DNA of 64,000 nt from Gloeotrichia echinulata CP02 (GTDB lineage Bacteria; Cyanobacteriota; Cyanobacteriia; Cyanobacteriales; Nostocaceae), in NCBI GenBank assembly GCA_038087035.1, contig CP051187.1, positions 6,392,001 through 6,456,000 of the forward strand, written 5' to 3'. A program made the position numbers and the translations under genes. This document shows, piece by piece, positions 1 through 9,010 of the stretch. The stretch's first letter is position 1, and each line of letters opens with the position of its first letter. The notes below the pieces were generated by a model that did not search any database, was not told the DNA's origin, and was given only the letters and a program-made list of their open reading frames with translations.

Positions 1-1
1 A

Positions 2-1540
2 CCCATTGAGTTTGTTATCGTTCAACCTGATGAGGTCGTGGATGAGGATTTCCGTCAAGAAGATCCGCCTTTAATCATGATTTCTTATGATAGTGCTTAC
101 ACTGAACCAGGAATTTTGATTAATTCTGGACAATTTAGTGGCGTCCCATCCACACAAGCCAAGCAAAGAATCATTGAATACGCCGAACAACAAGGTTTTG
201 GCAAAGCGCGGGTGCAATATCGTTTGCGGGATTGGTTGATTTCCCGACAGCGGTATTGGGGCGCACCTATCCCAGTGATTCATTGTCCCAATTGTGGGAT
301 TGTACCAGTTCCTGAGCAAGATTTACCAGTAGAGTTGCCGGTAGATGTAGAATTGACGGGACGCGGTGGTTCACCTTTGGCGCAGTTAGAAAGTTGGGTG
401 AATGTCCCTTGTCCCACTTGTGGTACCAGAGCCAAGCGGGAAACTGACACGATGGATACTTTTATTGATTCGTCGTGGTATTTCTTGCGGTATGCTGATG
501 CTAAGAATGAACAACAGGTATTTGACCCGACAAAGACCAATGACTGGTTGCCTGTGGATCAATATGTCGGGGGAATTGAACACGCGATTTTGCATTTGTT
601 GTTTTCGCGGTTCTTTACTAAGGTGCTGCGAGATAGAGGCTTATTGAACTTTGATGAACCCTTTCAACGCCTGTTAACTCAAGGAATGGTACAGGGTTTA
701 ACTTATCTCAATCCCAACAAGGGCGGTAAGGATAAGTGGATTCCTTCTAATTTGGTGACAAATCCCGCTGACCCCCGTGACCCCGAAACAGGTGAACCAT
801 TGCAACGCCTTTATGCTACCATGTCTAAGTCTAAGGGTAACGGTGTCGCGCCGGAAGATGTCATCGCCAAATATGGTGTAGATACAGCCCGGATGTTCGT
901 CTTATTCAAGGCGCCCCCAGCAAAGGACTTAGAATGGGATGAAGCTGATGTGGAAGGACAATTCCGCTTCTTAAATCGGGTGTGGCGCTTGGTCACAGAT
1001 TATATTGCTGCTGGGGTATCACACAAGCCAGCCCAACTCGCCAATTTAACTAAACCAGAAAAAGAGTTACGTCGAGCAATTCACTCGGCGATTAAAGAAG
1101 TTACTGAAGATGTGGAAGACGAATATCAATTCAATACGGCTATTTCGGAATTGATGAAGTTAAGTAACGCCCTGACTGATGCTAGCGACAAAAAGTCACC
1201 AATTTTTGCCGAAGGAATCAGGACAATAGTTGTCATGCTTGCGCCTTTAGCACCACACATTGCTGATGAATTGTGGCATTTATTGGGTAACAGCGATTCT
1301 GTCCACACACAAACTTGGCCTGTTTTTGACCCGGTGGCTTTAGTAGCTGATGAAATTACTTTGGTAATTCAAATTATGGGCAAAACTCGCGGTTCAATTC
1401 AAGTACCAGCGCAAGCAGATAAAGCCGAGTTGGAAAAATATGCTCGTGAGTCGGAAATTACCCAACGTTACATTGAGGGTAAGGAGATTAAGAAGGTGAT
1501 TGTCGTACCTGGGAAGTTGGTCAATTTTGTTGTCAACTAA
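2..1540 (+). CDS. leuS: Leucyl-tRNA synthetase, C-terminal part (5' end outside window)
   Basis: Charges tRNA-Leu in the cytoplasm (class I synthetase). The frame is open to the left edge, so the start codon and HIGH motif lie outside; about 512 residues are visible. Seen: the strand after the editing domain (RQRYWGAPIP), two CxxC pairs (CPNCG, CPTCG) of the LeuRS insert, the tryptophan-rich SSWYFLRY segment, and the catalytic KMSKS loop as MSKSKGNGVAP beginning near base 821. The anticodon-binding domain and a C-terminal domain ending KLVNFVVN follow. The internal GTG at 38 is not the start. A 7-bp repeat array begins about 35 bp after the stop, and no terminator hairpin was seen. Confidence 0.97.
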   Translation, partial: PIEFVIVQPDEVVDEDFRQEDPPLIMISYDSAYTEPGILINSGQFSGVPSTQAKQRIIEYAEQQGFGKARVQYRLRDWLISRQRYWGAPIPVIHCPNCGIVPVPEQDLPVELPVDVELTGRGGSPLAQLESWVNVPCPTCGTRAKRETDTMDTFIDSSWYFLRYADAKNEQQVFDPTKTNDWLPVDQYVGGIEHAILHLLFSRFFTKVLRDRGLLNFDEPFQRLLTQGMVQGLTYLNPNKGGKDKWIPSNLVTNPADPRDPETGEPLQRLYATMSKSKGNGVAPEDVIAKYGVDTARMFVLFKAPPAKDLEWDEADVEGQFRFLNRVWRLVTDYIAAGVSHKPAQLANLTKPEKELRRAIHSAIKEVTEDVEDEYQFNTAISELMKLSNALTDASDKKSPIFAEGIRTIVVMLAPLAPHIADELWHLLGNSDSVHTQTWPVFDPVALVADEITLVIQIMGKTRGSIQVPAQADKAELEKYARESEITQRYIEGKEIKKVIVVPGKLVNFVVN

Positions 1541-1575
1541 GTAAGTCGGCGCAAATAAATCTTACTGGCTTTGGT

Positions 1576-1669
1576 TGTCATTTGTCATTTGTCATTTGTC
1601 ATTTGTCATTTGTCATTTGTCATTTGTCATTTGTCATTTGTCATTTGTCATTTGTCATTTGTCATTTGT
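1576..1669. repeat. Heptanucleotide tandem array (TTTGTCA)n
   Basis: About 13 near-perfect copies of a 7-bp unit directly after leuS. This matches the short tandemly repeated repetitive sequences (STRRs) known from heterocystous cyanobacteria. Confidence 0.95.
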
Positions 1670-1748
1670 AAGGATTTTAGGCGTACATATGGGAAAATCA
1701 GGGTTTTTGGCGTTGTTTGATGTTTTTGGCGTTGTTTGATGATCTTCG

Positions 1749-1770
1749 GGGGCGCAAGGCCTTGCGCCCC
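1749..1770. repeat. GC-rich dispersed palindrome, type 1
   Basis: Perfect palindrome with 11-bp arms (GGGGCGCAAGG). The same core, perfect or slightly decayed, recurs near 4622, 5478, 8919, 35372, 36948, 37720, 42947, 43029, 48267, 51191 and 58102. On its right (about 1785-1812, minus strand) is a stretch like the outer end of the 166-bp element at 27262-27427 (AAAATTTGGGTCTA). Confidence 0.9.
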
Positions 1771-1825
1771 TACCCGCAAAGGACGGGGTTTTAGACCCAA
1801 ATTTTCGTTAACTCCTCACTCCTGA

Positions 1826-2155
1826 GTAATGAGTAATGAGTAATGAGTAATGAGTAATGAAAGAATTATTAAGATATTAACAACTTCAATCAACAAGTTG
1901 AAAGAAAAATAAAAAATAATCCACTCCAAACTCCAAACTCCAAACTCCTAACTCCTAACTCCTAACTCCTAACTCCTAACTCCTAACTCCTAACTCCAAA
2001 CTCCTCACTCCTAACTCCAAACTCCTCACTCCTCACTCCTAACTCCTAACTCCTAACTCCTAACTCCAAACTCCTAACTCCTAACTCCTAACTCCTAACT
2101 CCTAACTCCTAACTCCTAACTCCTAACTCCTAACTCCTAACTCCTAACTCCTCGC
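1826..2155. repeat. Two heptanucleotide arrays: (GAGTAAT)n, then (CTCCTAA/CTCCAAA)n
   Basis: A short GAGTAAT array (1826-1861) is followed by about 33 units of CTCCTAA with CTCCAAA and CTCCTCA variants (1919-2155). No gene is present here. Confidence 0.95.
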
Positions 2156-2160
2156 TCTGC

Positions 2161-2791
2161 TCCGTGATCATCGCTAGAAAGTGGTTTTAAATAAAATTTA
2201 CGCTCAAAAGGATTCAGGGGGATAACGGCTGTTGTACCCCTAATTTATGGCGTGCGATCGCATGTGCCTTTAAAAACTTCTCTAATTTTCTCACAGAGAA
2301 AATATTTTTTATTTATACACGAAAAAACGCCTGAGGTTCTTGCTCACCCAAGCGCTTTCCCGTATAACTGTATACCAATCCACTAGTTTGATGCAACATT
2401 TGAGTTTCGCAACTGCCCCTAGAGGAGGAGCATTACGAGGAGAACTTGTAACAAACATGTGGTGAAGTGGTATCACTCCTTGCACTAATTAAGAATATCT
2501 CTTCCTGAATAAAATCGGTAATCTAGTGAGTGACAGTTTGTTAACTGACACTAGTTAAAAAGGACTCATGATGAATGGTGCCCATCAAGACCAAGCTAAC
2601 CCGTAGTCAAGTTAAGTATTTTGTATAAAAAAGTATAATATACCCGCGTAATTAGGAGCAAGCGATCGCCAAGAGAGGAGTTGAGCAAGATACTGAACGT
2701 GGTAGCATGAATTTTTCATTTGATTCTGGAACGCCTAACCAAAATTGTTTTTTAATTTTTAATTTAAATACGCTGAAGCGGAGGACGATTT
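2161..2791 (+). promoter_or_regulatory. Upstream region of the uridylyltransferase gene
   Basis: 630 bp without a convincing gene. It holds HIP1 sites, a TATAAT-like -10 candidate at 2634-2639 with no clear -35, and a 12-codon mini-ORF starting ATGATG at 2567 behind a GGA motif. That mini-ORF could be a leader peptide or chance. The ribosome-binding site of the next gene (GGAGG, about 2780) fixes its ATG at 2792. Confidence 0.35.
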
Positions 2792-3682
2792 ATGGAGAAA
2801 AATAAAGTTAGAAAGGCTGTAATTCCGGCTGCTGGTTTTGGTACTCGGTTGTTTCCAGCGACGAAAGTTGTGAAAAAAGAACTTTTCCCGATTATTGATC
2901 GAGATGGTAGGGCAAAACCTGTGATTTTGGCAATTGTTGAAGAAGCAATCAATGCGGGAATTGTCGAAGTCGGGATTGTGGCTCAACCTGATGACAAAGA
3001 AGTATTTACAAATTTATTTCAAAATCCACCTAAATCAGAACTTTTGGCGAAACTTTCGCCGCAAAATCAAGAATATAGCGAATATTTGCAAGATTTGGGC
3101 AGCAAAATCACAATCCTAACGCAAGAGGCGCAAGAAGGCTACGGTCACGCGGTATTTTGTGCTAAGGAATGGGTAAAAGATGAGCCATTTCTGCTGTTGC
3201 TAGGGGACCATGTTTACGCATCTGACACGGACAAATCTTGTGCGCGGCAAATTTTAGATATTTATGAACAAGTGAGTCAAAGTGTGGTAGGCTTGACTAA
3301 AGTGCCCGCTGAAATTATTCATAAAGCTGGGTGTATTACAGGAGTTTGGCAAGAGTTCAACTCGATTCTTGAAGTTACACAAATTTACGAAAAGCCAAGT
3401 GTGGAGTATGCACGTCAGCATTTGCGTGTAGAGGGGATGTCAGAGGATGAGTTTTTAGGTGTATTTGGTTTGTATTTACTGACGCCGAAAATTTTTGAAT
3501 TTTTAGAAGAACATATCAATCAAAACTTCCGCGAACGGGGTGAATTTCAGTTAACATCCTGTCTCGATAGATTGCGTCAAGCCGAGGGAATGACAGGATA
3601 TGTTGTCCCAGGGAAATGTTTTGATACGGGCTTACCAGATGCTTATCGGCAGACAATGATTGATTTTAGAAATGTATTTTAG
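2792..3682 (+). CDS. galU: UTP--glucose-1-phosphate uridylyltransferase
   Basis: Makes UDP-glucose from UTP and glucose-1-phosphate in the cytoplasm, feeding exopolysaccharide, glycolipid and glycogen-related pathways. The 296-residue protein has the nucleotidyltransferase signature AAGFGTRLFPATK (residues 13-25) followed by KELFPIID, and the sugar-nucleotide motif GDHVY near residue 132. The length fits bacterial GalU. A good SD (GGAGG) lies 7-8 bases before the ATG. It stands alone on this strand with repeat-rich DNA upstream. A related cyanobacterial nucleotidyltransferase with a slightly different sugar cannot be excluded, but GalU is the best fit. Confidence 0.9.
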   Translation: MEKNKVRKAVIPAAGFGTRLFPATKVVKKELFPIIDRDGRAKPVILAIVEEAINAGIVEVGIVAQPDDKEVFTNLFQNPPKSELLAKLSPQNQEYSEYLQDLGSKITILTQEAQEGYGHAVFCAKEWVKDEPFLLLLGDHVYASDTDKSCARQILDIYEQVSQSVVGLTKVPAEIIHKAGCITGVWQEFNSILEVTQIYEKPSVEYARQHLRVEGMSEDEFLGVFGLYLLTPKIFEFLEEHINQNFRERGEFQLTSCLDRLRQAEGMTGYVVPGKCFDTGLPDAYRQTMIDFRNVF

Positions 3683-3820
3683 CTGACTTTGGCAGACAAA
3701 TTTTTTATTTTTATAGTTAAATAGATGGTATAACCTTGGACTTTCGGTGATCGCGAAAAATAGGTAAGCTGAGTGAGTTAGTAGATTCTTGTTATCTATT
3801 TATCAGGGTACTAATCCAGT

Positions 3821-4504
3821 ATGAATAAATCGCATATTCAGCAGATAATCAAGAGTATCCACCAAGAGCTAGTTCCTAGACTACGAATCGAGAGTGTCAA
3901 TCCCCATGACCCAGTACAAGTTCACTATGTCCCTGAACCTTGGCAACTTTTGGGTAGAGGGAACTACGCTGTAGTTGTTTATCATTCTGACTATCCAAAT
4001 CTGGTGGTGAAGATTTACGCCCCTGGGCGTCCGGGCTTTGAGGAGGAAGTGGAGGTTTATCGTCGCTTAGGTTTCCATCCTGCTTTCTCTGAGTGTTTGT
4101 ATGCACAAGATGGCTTGTTACTCTTGAAACGACTGTATGGAGTAACCCTCTACGATTGCATGAAACTTGGTCTACGTATTCCAAAGCAGGTGATTCGAGA
4201 CGTGGATCAAGCTTTGGATTATGCTCGCGATCGCGGACTTTACCCCCATGACATTCATGGACGGAATGTTATGATGCACGAAGGCAGGGGATTGGTTGTG
4301 GACATCTCAGACTTCCTCCATGAGGACAGCTGCTCAAAGTGGAATAACTTGAAGAAGGCATATTACTGGTTATACCTCCCCCTGATTTATCCACTAGGGC
4401 TACGAATACCGTACTTTATCCTGGATATTGTCCGCAAAAGCTATCGTTTAGCAACTTCTTTGAGGGCAATTTGCTGTCAATTCATCCAAAATGTTGGCAA
4501 ATAA
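3821..4504 (+). CDS. Small protein-kinase-like protein
   Basis: A 227-residue kinase-fold protein of the minimal RIO/lipopolysaccharide-kinase-like type. Seen: glycine-rich loop LGRGNYAVV (44-52), ATP-binding lysine in VVKIYAP (Lys64), catalytic loop HDIHGRN (143-149) and a metal-binding DISDF (161-165) in place of DFG. The C-terminus (about 175-215) is hydrophobic and helical. All key catalytic residues are present, so it is probably active; the substrate is unknown. It stands alone between the uridylyltransferase and a repeat cluster. I infer a conserved cyanobacterial kinase-like family and cannot assign a pathway. Confidence 0.75.
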   Translation: MNKSHIQQIIKSIHQELVPRLRIESVNPHDPVQVHYVPEPWQLLGRGNYAVVVYHSDYPNLVVKIYAPGRPGFEEEVEVYRRLGFHPAFSECLYAQDGLLLLKRLYGVTLYDCMKLGLRIPKQVIRDVDQALDYARDRGLYPHDIHGRNVMMHEGRGLVVDISDFLHEDSCSKWNNLKKAYYWLYLPLIYPLGLRIPYFILDIVRKSYRLATSLRAICCQFIQNVGK

Positions 4505-4596
4505 CTGATATAATTAAATTTGAGTATTTTTTTGCTCGTATAAGATATTTATCGCTCATAGCCAGTATTTTCAGGGCTGTACTGCAAAGCAGACAC

Positions 4597-4643
4597 TTTC
4601 AGGTAAATAGATCACAGGGTTGGGGCGCAAGGCCTTGCGCCCC
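4597..4643. repeat. Partial MITE (family D) with GC palindrome core
   Basis: Matches the left half of the element at 58066-58164: the same TTTCAGGTAAATAGA stretch followed by the GGGGCGCAAGG palindrome (4622-4643). The right terminal repeat is not recognisable. Confidence 0.6.
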
Positions 4644-4677
4644 AAGGAAGATATAGAAATCATATTGTTTTAAGATC

Positions 4678-5466
4678 ATGAATGCACAAGAACAAAACTG
4701 GCTCAATTTATTTGGTAATCACAGTCCTGCAGGTTTTGCTTGGCATGGAACATGGACTAGATATTCACCTGAAATAGAAGTTATCAATTCATTTAAAGGT
4801 ATAAGAAAATTTTGGGCTAATGAAGATAAAACAATTATCTATCATACCAATAATTATACCTACGCTGATGGTAGTACAGAAGAAAAAAAATGGCAACTTG
4901 ATAAACAAACTTGTAATCAGCCTGATGGATTAATTCATGTAGCTTTACCTAACATGAGGGCGCTGTCTTTTGGTCAAGGCGCGACTGGTGGGGTAAGTAA
5001 AAAATTTGAACCAGAGAAAAATTTTGGTGTAGAGTTATTTTTTAAGCATGAAGTTTGGCGCACTAGCGTAGTTATTATATATGGGATAAATGGTGATTTA
5101 GAGAGAATTTCTCATATTCGTGAACATTTAGATAGCTTTCCCCCAGAATCTCCAGGTTTAGAAGTTAAGGAAATTAATGGTCAATGGATAGGCGAAAGAA
5201 CTTCTATGGATTCAGCTTTAACCATTTCAGTTACTGAACCAACTCCAGAGATTGTTTTAGATCCAACAAATGGTATAAATAAAACGTTATTCTTGCCTGA
5301 TGGTATAGTTATTAATGCTCCTGAAAGATTGAAAATTTCCCAAGATTTTCAGCTGATAGCCGGTAGATTTGTCACTGAGAATCAATTTAAGCGATTGACA
5401 GTTAAATATGATGAGCATGGTGATTTTCAGCTATTGATTTCTGAAGTATTTTATCGCCAATCTTAA
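4678..5466 (+). CDS. DUF3598 family protein
   Basis: 262-residue soluble protein with the hallmark N-terminus of the cyanobacterial DUF3598 family (NWLNLFGNHSP, then FAWHGTWTRYSPE). The family has lipocalin/phycobilin-lyase-like predicted folds, but no function can be read from the sequence. No signal peptide or membrane segment is visible. The start ATG at 4678 gives the family-typical MNAQEQNW beginning. It lies between two palindromic repeat clusters and is not obviously in an operon. Confidence 0.8.
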   Translation: MNAQEQNWLNLFGNHSPAGFAWHGTWTRYSPEIEVINSFKGIRKFWANEDKTIIYHTNNYTYADGSTEEKKWQLDKQTCNQPDGLIHVALPNMRALSFGQGATGGVSKKFEPEKNFGVELFFKHEVWRTSVVIIYGINGDLERISHIREHLDSFPPESPGLEVKEINGQWIGERTSMDSALTISVTEPTPEIVLDPTNGINKTLFLPDGIVINAPERLKISQDFQLIAGRFVTENQFKRLTVKYDEHGDFQLLISEVFYRQS

Positions 5467-5475
5467 ATGAAATTG

Positions 5476-5541
5476 TAGGGTAGCAAGGCCTTGCGCCCTT
5501 ACCCAATCTATATGTCGCATTCTTTTTTCAAATTGGTATTA
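5476..5541. repeat. Half of MITE family A
   Basis: Decayed GC palindrome followed by the right half of the element seen complete at 8881-8979 (CATTCTTTTTTCAAATTGG, then TATTA). It forms the leader of the SnoaL-like gene. Confidence 0.6.
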
Positions 5542-5595
5542 CCAGCAATTTGTGAGACATTAAGCTTATGTTCTAGAATCAAGGGAATCAATGTT

Positions 5596-5982
5596 ATGTC
5601 ACGTGCAACACTTGAAACAGTGGTCGCAGACTACTTTGCTAATATTGCAGCCATGAATGCAGAAGGATGGGTAGAGAACTTTGCCGAAGATGCTTTGAGT
5701 TATGATCCTGTTGGCGAACCACCGACAAAAATTCATGAGGGATTTCGTGAGTTTATCGGGCAATTACAAGCAGTTTTTGAGAAACTAGAACCTACAACTG
5801 AGCATATCTTTGTTGCTGGTCATGAAGCTGCAGTCAAGTGGACTATGCGAGGACTCAGCAAAAGTGGTAAGTCTGTTACCTTTGAGGGGATTACAATTTT
5901 TGAGGTCAACGAAGACGGGAAGATTCAAACGACTCGCGCTTACTGGAATCCAGTAGCGATGGTGGCGCAACTGCGGTCTTAG
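5596..5982 (+). CDS. SnoaL-like / NTF2-fold protein
   Basis: 128-residue single-domain alpha+beta barrel of the SnoaL/ketosteroid-isomerase-like superfamily: an early helix with FANIAAMNAEGWVENFAEDA, the pocket-lining YDPVGEPP, and a C-terminal strand set TFEGITIFEVNEDGKI. The frame is open upstream to 5491, but that part runs through a mobile repeat, so ATG 5596 is chosen. Ligand and reaction are unknown. It is followed by a hairpin repeat. Confident fold, unknown role. Confidence 0.8.
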   Translation: MSRATLETVVADYFANIAAMNAEGWVENFAEDALSYDPVGEPPTKIHEGFREFIGQLQAVFEKLEPTTEHIFVAGHEAAVKWTMRGLSKSGKSVTFEGITIFEVNEDGKIQTTRAYWNPVAMVAQLRS

Positions 5983-6011
5983 GGACTGACAAATCAAAAA
6001 ATATTCCACAT

Positions 6012-6077
6012 GTAGGGTGCGTCAGCAGGGAGAAATCTATGACATCGCGAGATATTATTGGTACTGACGCACCCTAC
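6012..6077. repeat. Small inverted-repeat element
   Basis: Perfect 14-bp arms GTAGGGTGCGTCAG (6012-6025) and its complement (6064-6077) around a 38-bp loop, just after the SnoaL-like gene. It is either a MITE-like hairpin or a terminator-like structure; no T-tract follows. Confidence 0.75.
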
Positions 6078-6234
6078 GGACTCAAATCTTGGATAATTTA
6101 TTTTTTGGATTTTCCTTATAATTATACCATTTTTGAGCGCCAACGGCCTACCTGTGCGCTAAACTAGAGACATTGGGATAAAAATCTCTGGCAGTAAGTT
6201 CACTACACCATTAATCTTTCCCACTCCAGTGAAA

Positions 6235-6573
6235 ATGTCTCAAGAGCATAACGATTCACTTCAAATTCAGCAAATCACGGGACTTAAACCAAATCACTTT
6301 GCTGATTTAATTCGCGCTGCACAATTAATTTTCGATCCTGCTGCAGGACTCTCTGGCAGAAATTTAAAAGTTGACTGGCGAGAGTTCGGTATTCCCCTTG
6401 ATGTGGCTGATAATCTCAGAAGCCTGGGTGAGCAATATAGATATGCATCTCCCCATGTTCCCATTGATATGGTTTGGAGTCAATTAACTCCAGAAACTCG
6501 TATTTGGTTCGTGGAAAATAAAAATCAGTTGTGGAAGTTGGAGGAAGCTTTCCCGGCGCTTGATGAAGATTAA
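6235..6573 (+). CDS. Conserved hypothetical protein
   Basis: 112-residue soluble protein without a recognised domain. The ATG at 6235 is preferred over the in-frame GTG two codons earlier. The sequence is helix-rich, with an acidic C-terminus (LDED) and a central LDVADNLRSLGEQYRY. No signal peptide or membrane segment. HIP1-free and isolated; codon use looks like its neighbours. Function unknown. Confidence 0.6.
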   Translation: MSQEHNDSLQIQQITGLKPNHFADLIRAAQLIFDPAAGLSGRNLKVDWREFGIPLDVADNLRSLGEQYRYASPHVPIDMVWSQLTPETRIWFVENKNQLWKLEEAFPALDED

Positions 6574-6933
6574 GTCGAAAGTACGGTATCTTGACTATTC
6601 CTTTGATGCCGTACTTTGCGATTATCCATATAAAGAAACGGTATTACTTATATCTTTACAAAAAATTTATCAACTTTAAAATCTTTTATCCGTATTATTA
6701 AAGACACTGTTAACTATCAGCCAATACGGTTCAGTTAGCGCCAAAATCCCTCAACCCACGTAGGTTGAGTTGAGGAACGTAGCTTGCTTGCTGTAGGCTA
6801 ACCCAACATGGACGGGGCTTTGTTGGGTTTCTCCACGGTAATCCCAACCTAGGATTCTCCTTAACAGCAACCGTATTGAACTATAAGCACAGTAATCAAA
6901 TTATAGCATTACCAGGTATAAGGAGTAAAGCTT
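6574..6933. other. Intergenic region with decayed repeats
   Basis: 360 bp without a gene. It holds a dispersed repeat (about 6745-6835) with alternating GGTTGAGTTGAGGAACG and GTTGGGTT motifs, and the SD AAGGAG (about 6919) of the next gene. Confidence 0.5.
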
Positions 6934-7689
6934 TTGGCAACTGCAACAACGAGATTATACAAATTTTATAGCAAATATTTACTGGCAATTGCTGCTTTAA
7001 TGGCAGTTATACCATTACCAGTTCAAGCGGTTACATTAGTAAAGACTCCTGAGGCCATAAAAGCAAATGACCAAATTGATTGGTCGGTCATTGGACCTGT
7101 GTTTAAACCTTTACCTAACTCGTTTTTAGCCAAATCCCAAGGCGGTTTAGGACTGAGTGTAAACATACCTAAAAGCAATGATCTTCTGATTAGCTCGCCG
7201 TTTGTTTTTCAAACTAAATCCACAGAGATTAAGACTAACTTTGCTGAGGGAGATTATCTTCTCTTCGCAGGTTTTAACCCAAGACAAGGTTTTCCCGCTG
7301 ACGGGAACCCAGGTCCTTTGACCATTAACTTTGATCAGCCTGTATTCGCTGCTGGTACTCAGTTGGCTGTTGATGATACTTTTACATTTGACACATTTAT
7401 CTCAGCTTTTGATCAGTCCAATAACTTGTTGGGTAGTTTCTCATTACCGGGGACTTCCTCGCTGATATTAGATAATTCCGCAGTGTTTCTGGGGATTAGC
7501 AGTGACAAGGCTAATATCTCCCAACTTGTATTTAGCACTTCTGTGCCAAATCGTGCATTGGCTATCAATAAGTTGAGTATTGTTGCAGTTCCTGAACCAA
7601 GTTTGACCTTGGCTACATTAGCTGTTGGTCTTTCAATCAATGTTTTGAGACAGCAACGACGCCAACAACAATTATTTTCATTGAGATGA
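6934..7689 (+). CDS. PEP-CTERM sorting-signal protein (secreted)
   Basis: 251-residue exported protein. It has an N-terminal signal peptide (hydrophobic LLAIAALMAVIPLPVQA, about residues 15-33) and a C-terminal PEP-CTERM tripartite signal: VPEPS, a hydrophobic helix, and a basic tail RQQRRQQQ. Such proteins are processed by an exosortase and tied to the extracellular polysaccharide layer. The middle is beta-rich and has no named domain. The start is TTG, supported by AAGGAG 9 bases upstream. The 3' end overlaps the convergent next gene by 12 bp. A second PEP-CTERM protein lies at 54491-55264. Confidence 0.8.
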   Translation: MATATTRLYKFYSKYLLAIAALMAVIPLPVQAVTLVKTPEAIKANDQIDWSVIGPVFKPLPNSFLAKSQGGLGLSVNIPKSNDLLISSPFVFQTKSTEIKTNFAEGDYLLFAGFNPRQGFPADGNPGPLTINFDQPVFAAGTQLAVDDTFTFDTFISAFDQSNNLLGSFSLPGTSSLILDNSAVFLGISSDKANISQLVFSTSVPNRALAINKLSIVAVPEPSLTLATLAVGLSINVLRQQRRQQQLFSLR

Positions 7690-8718
7690 ATTCTGTTGTG
7701 GAAATAAGTGCGAAATCACCCAAAAACCAAACGAGAAAATTAAATAGATTACACCAACCAATGCGAATTCAATAATCGGGATTTGGGTGATCTCGTAGAG
7801 TCTACCAAAGCCGCGCTCTGTCAGTCCGTAGACTAGCAGCACACTCAATAAAAAAGTTCCATACATAGTACGTTTAGCCCAGTTTCCAATAGGTAGACCG
7901 TGCATCTGGGTGATGATGAGGATACCAAAAAAGCCAAAGAGAAACATTGGCCACTTACCTCGTCCCATCATCCAGGCCACAACTACACTGTGTACTAGCA
8001 CCATAATTTCCAGCGTGAAAGTCCACCAGCGGTTTATATGAATGCGGTTGAAGATTAATGACGACTGGAGTAAGAGTAGGAACATATAGAGAAAACCCAT
8101 TAAATGTCCCCAGGTGGCTTCCATCGGGTGATACCAGAAGGTGTAAATAGCCGCGAAGGAGAAGAAGTAACCGTGGTACTGCTTGATAATTTGCAAAAAC
8201 TGTTCACGAAAAGCTATCGACTGGCCAAAAAACAGACCACGCCGAGGAGTCTCCAGAATCAGCACAAAGACTAGTAGGAATATAACTGCGCCCTGGGAAC
8301 TCCAGATAGAGGTATCCTGAGCCAGAGCATCGTACCAGATATAGGTCTGGAGGAAGTGTAGCGCAATGAAAATGCCATTGATCGCAAGCATGAGGTAGTT
8401 AACTGGGTGCAGCACTGTTTTGTATTTCAGCTTCGTTTGCTGCGCCCACCAGATACATATCCAGATGCTCAACTGATGAGTAAAATACATACCCCAAGCC
8501 GTCGCTCGGCTCCAAAAGGTCGGGTGAGGAAGCTTCCAGTAGTACCAGCTTAACCCTTGGTCAGGAAGTTTGATGATGCTTGCTGGGATGCTTCCACCAA
8601 ACCATATCAAGCAGGTAAGCAGGATGCTGATAGCGATACCTAGTAACAATATATGGGAACCTGTCACAAGGCGTCTGGATCTGAAGAACTCGAAGGTAAA
8701 ATGTCGAAAATAATGCAT
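7678..8718 (-). CDS. Polytopic membrane protein, unknown function
   Basis: 346-residue inner-membrane protein with roughly nine or ten hydrophobic segments rich in Trp, Tyr and Phe, starting at about residue 22 (ILLLGIAISILLTCLIWF). Conserved-looking polar spots include HPVNY, YHPMEATWGHLMG and HINRWW within membrane segments. The many histidines suggest metal or haem-like ligands, which is speculation. No family recognised. It is convergent with, and overlaps by 12 bp, the PEP-CTERM gene. Upstream (right) are two abutting MITEs. Confidence 0.7.
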   Translation of the reverse strand: MHYFRHFTFEFFRSRRLVTGSHILLLGIAISILLTCLIWFGGSIPASIIKLPDQGLSWYYWKLPHPTFWSRATAWGMYFTHQLSIWICIWWAQQTKLKYKTVLHPVNYLMLAINGIFIALHFLQTYIWYDALAQDTSIWSSQGAVIFLLVFVLILETPRRGLFFGQSIAFREQFLQIIKQYHGYFFSFAAIYTFWYHPMEATWGHLMGFLYMFLLLLQSSLIFNRIHINRWWTFTLEIMVLVHSVVVAWMMGRGKWPMFLFGFFGILIITQMHGLPIGNWAKRTMYGTFLLSVLLVYGLTERGFGRLYEITQIPIIEFALVGVIYLIFSFGFWVISHLFPQQNSSQ

Positions 8719-8740
8719 AATTTTCCTGGCTGATTTTTTA

Positions 8741-8884
8741 TATAGCAGGGGACTGGGGACACAACGACCGCTCAGTGCATCGCTGGGGACACAACGACCG
8801 CTCAGTGCATCGCTGGGTTACAAGTCTGATTGTGTCTAGGTTTTATCATCAGTTAATGTCCTAAGCACTTTGGCGGTTGCTATA
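8741..8884. mobile_element. MITE family B, copy 1 (144 bp)
   Basis: Bounded by TATAGCA and TGCTATA. It contains two direct copies of a ~31-bp unit (GGGGACACAACGACCGCTCA then GTGCATCGCT). It is the reverse complement of the element at 52693-52857. Its right TATA is shared with the next element. Confidence 0.8.
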
Positions 8885-8979
8885 CCAATTCAAAAATGCA
8901 ACACATCGATAATCTGTAGGGGTGCAAGGCCTCGATCCCCTACCCTATCTGTCCCATTCTTTTTTAAAATTGATATTAC
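8881..8979. mobile_element. MITE family A, complete copy (99 bp)
   Basis: Imperfect terminal inverted repeats (TATACCAATTCAAAAATG at left; the mirror of it ending AAAATTGATATTA at right) flank a decayed GC palindrome. Half copies lie at 5476-5541 and 51191-51255. Confidence 0.75.
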
Positions 8980-9010
8980 CTAGATTGCAAGGGATATCTT
9001 CAACTCTTAG

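Noticed and set aside
1576..2155. CRISPR array
   Set aside because: Units are 7 bp and contiguous, without spacers, so these are STRR arrays.
4471..4656. 61-codon ORF after the kinase-like gene
   Set aside because: Runs through a MITE and GC palindrome.
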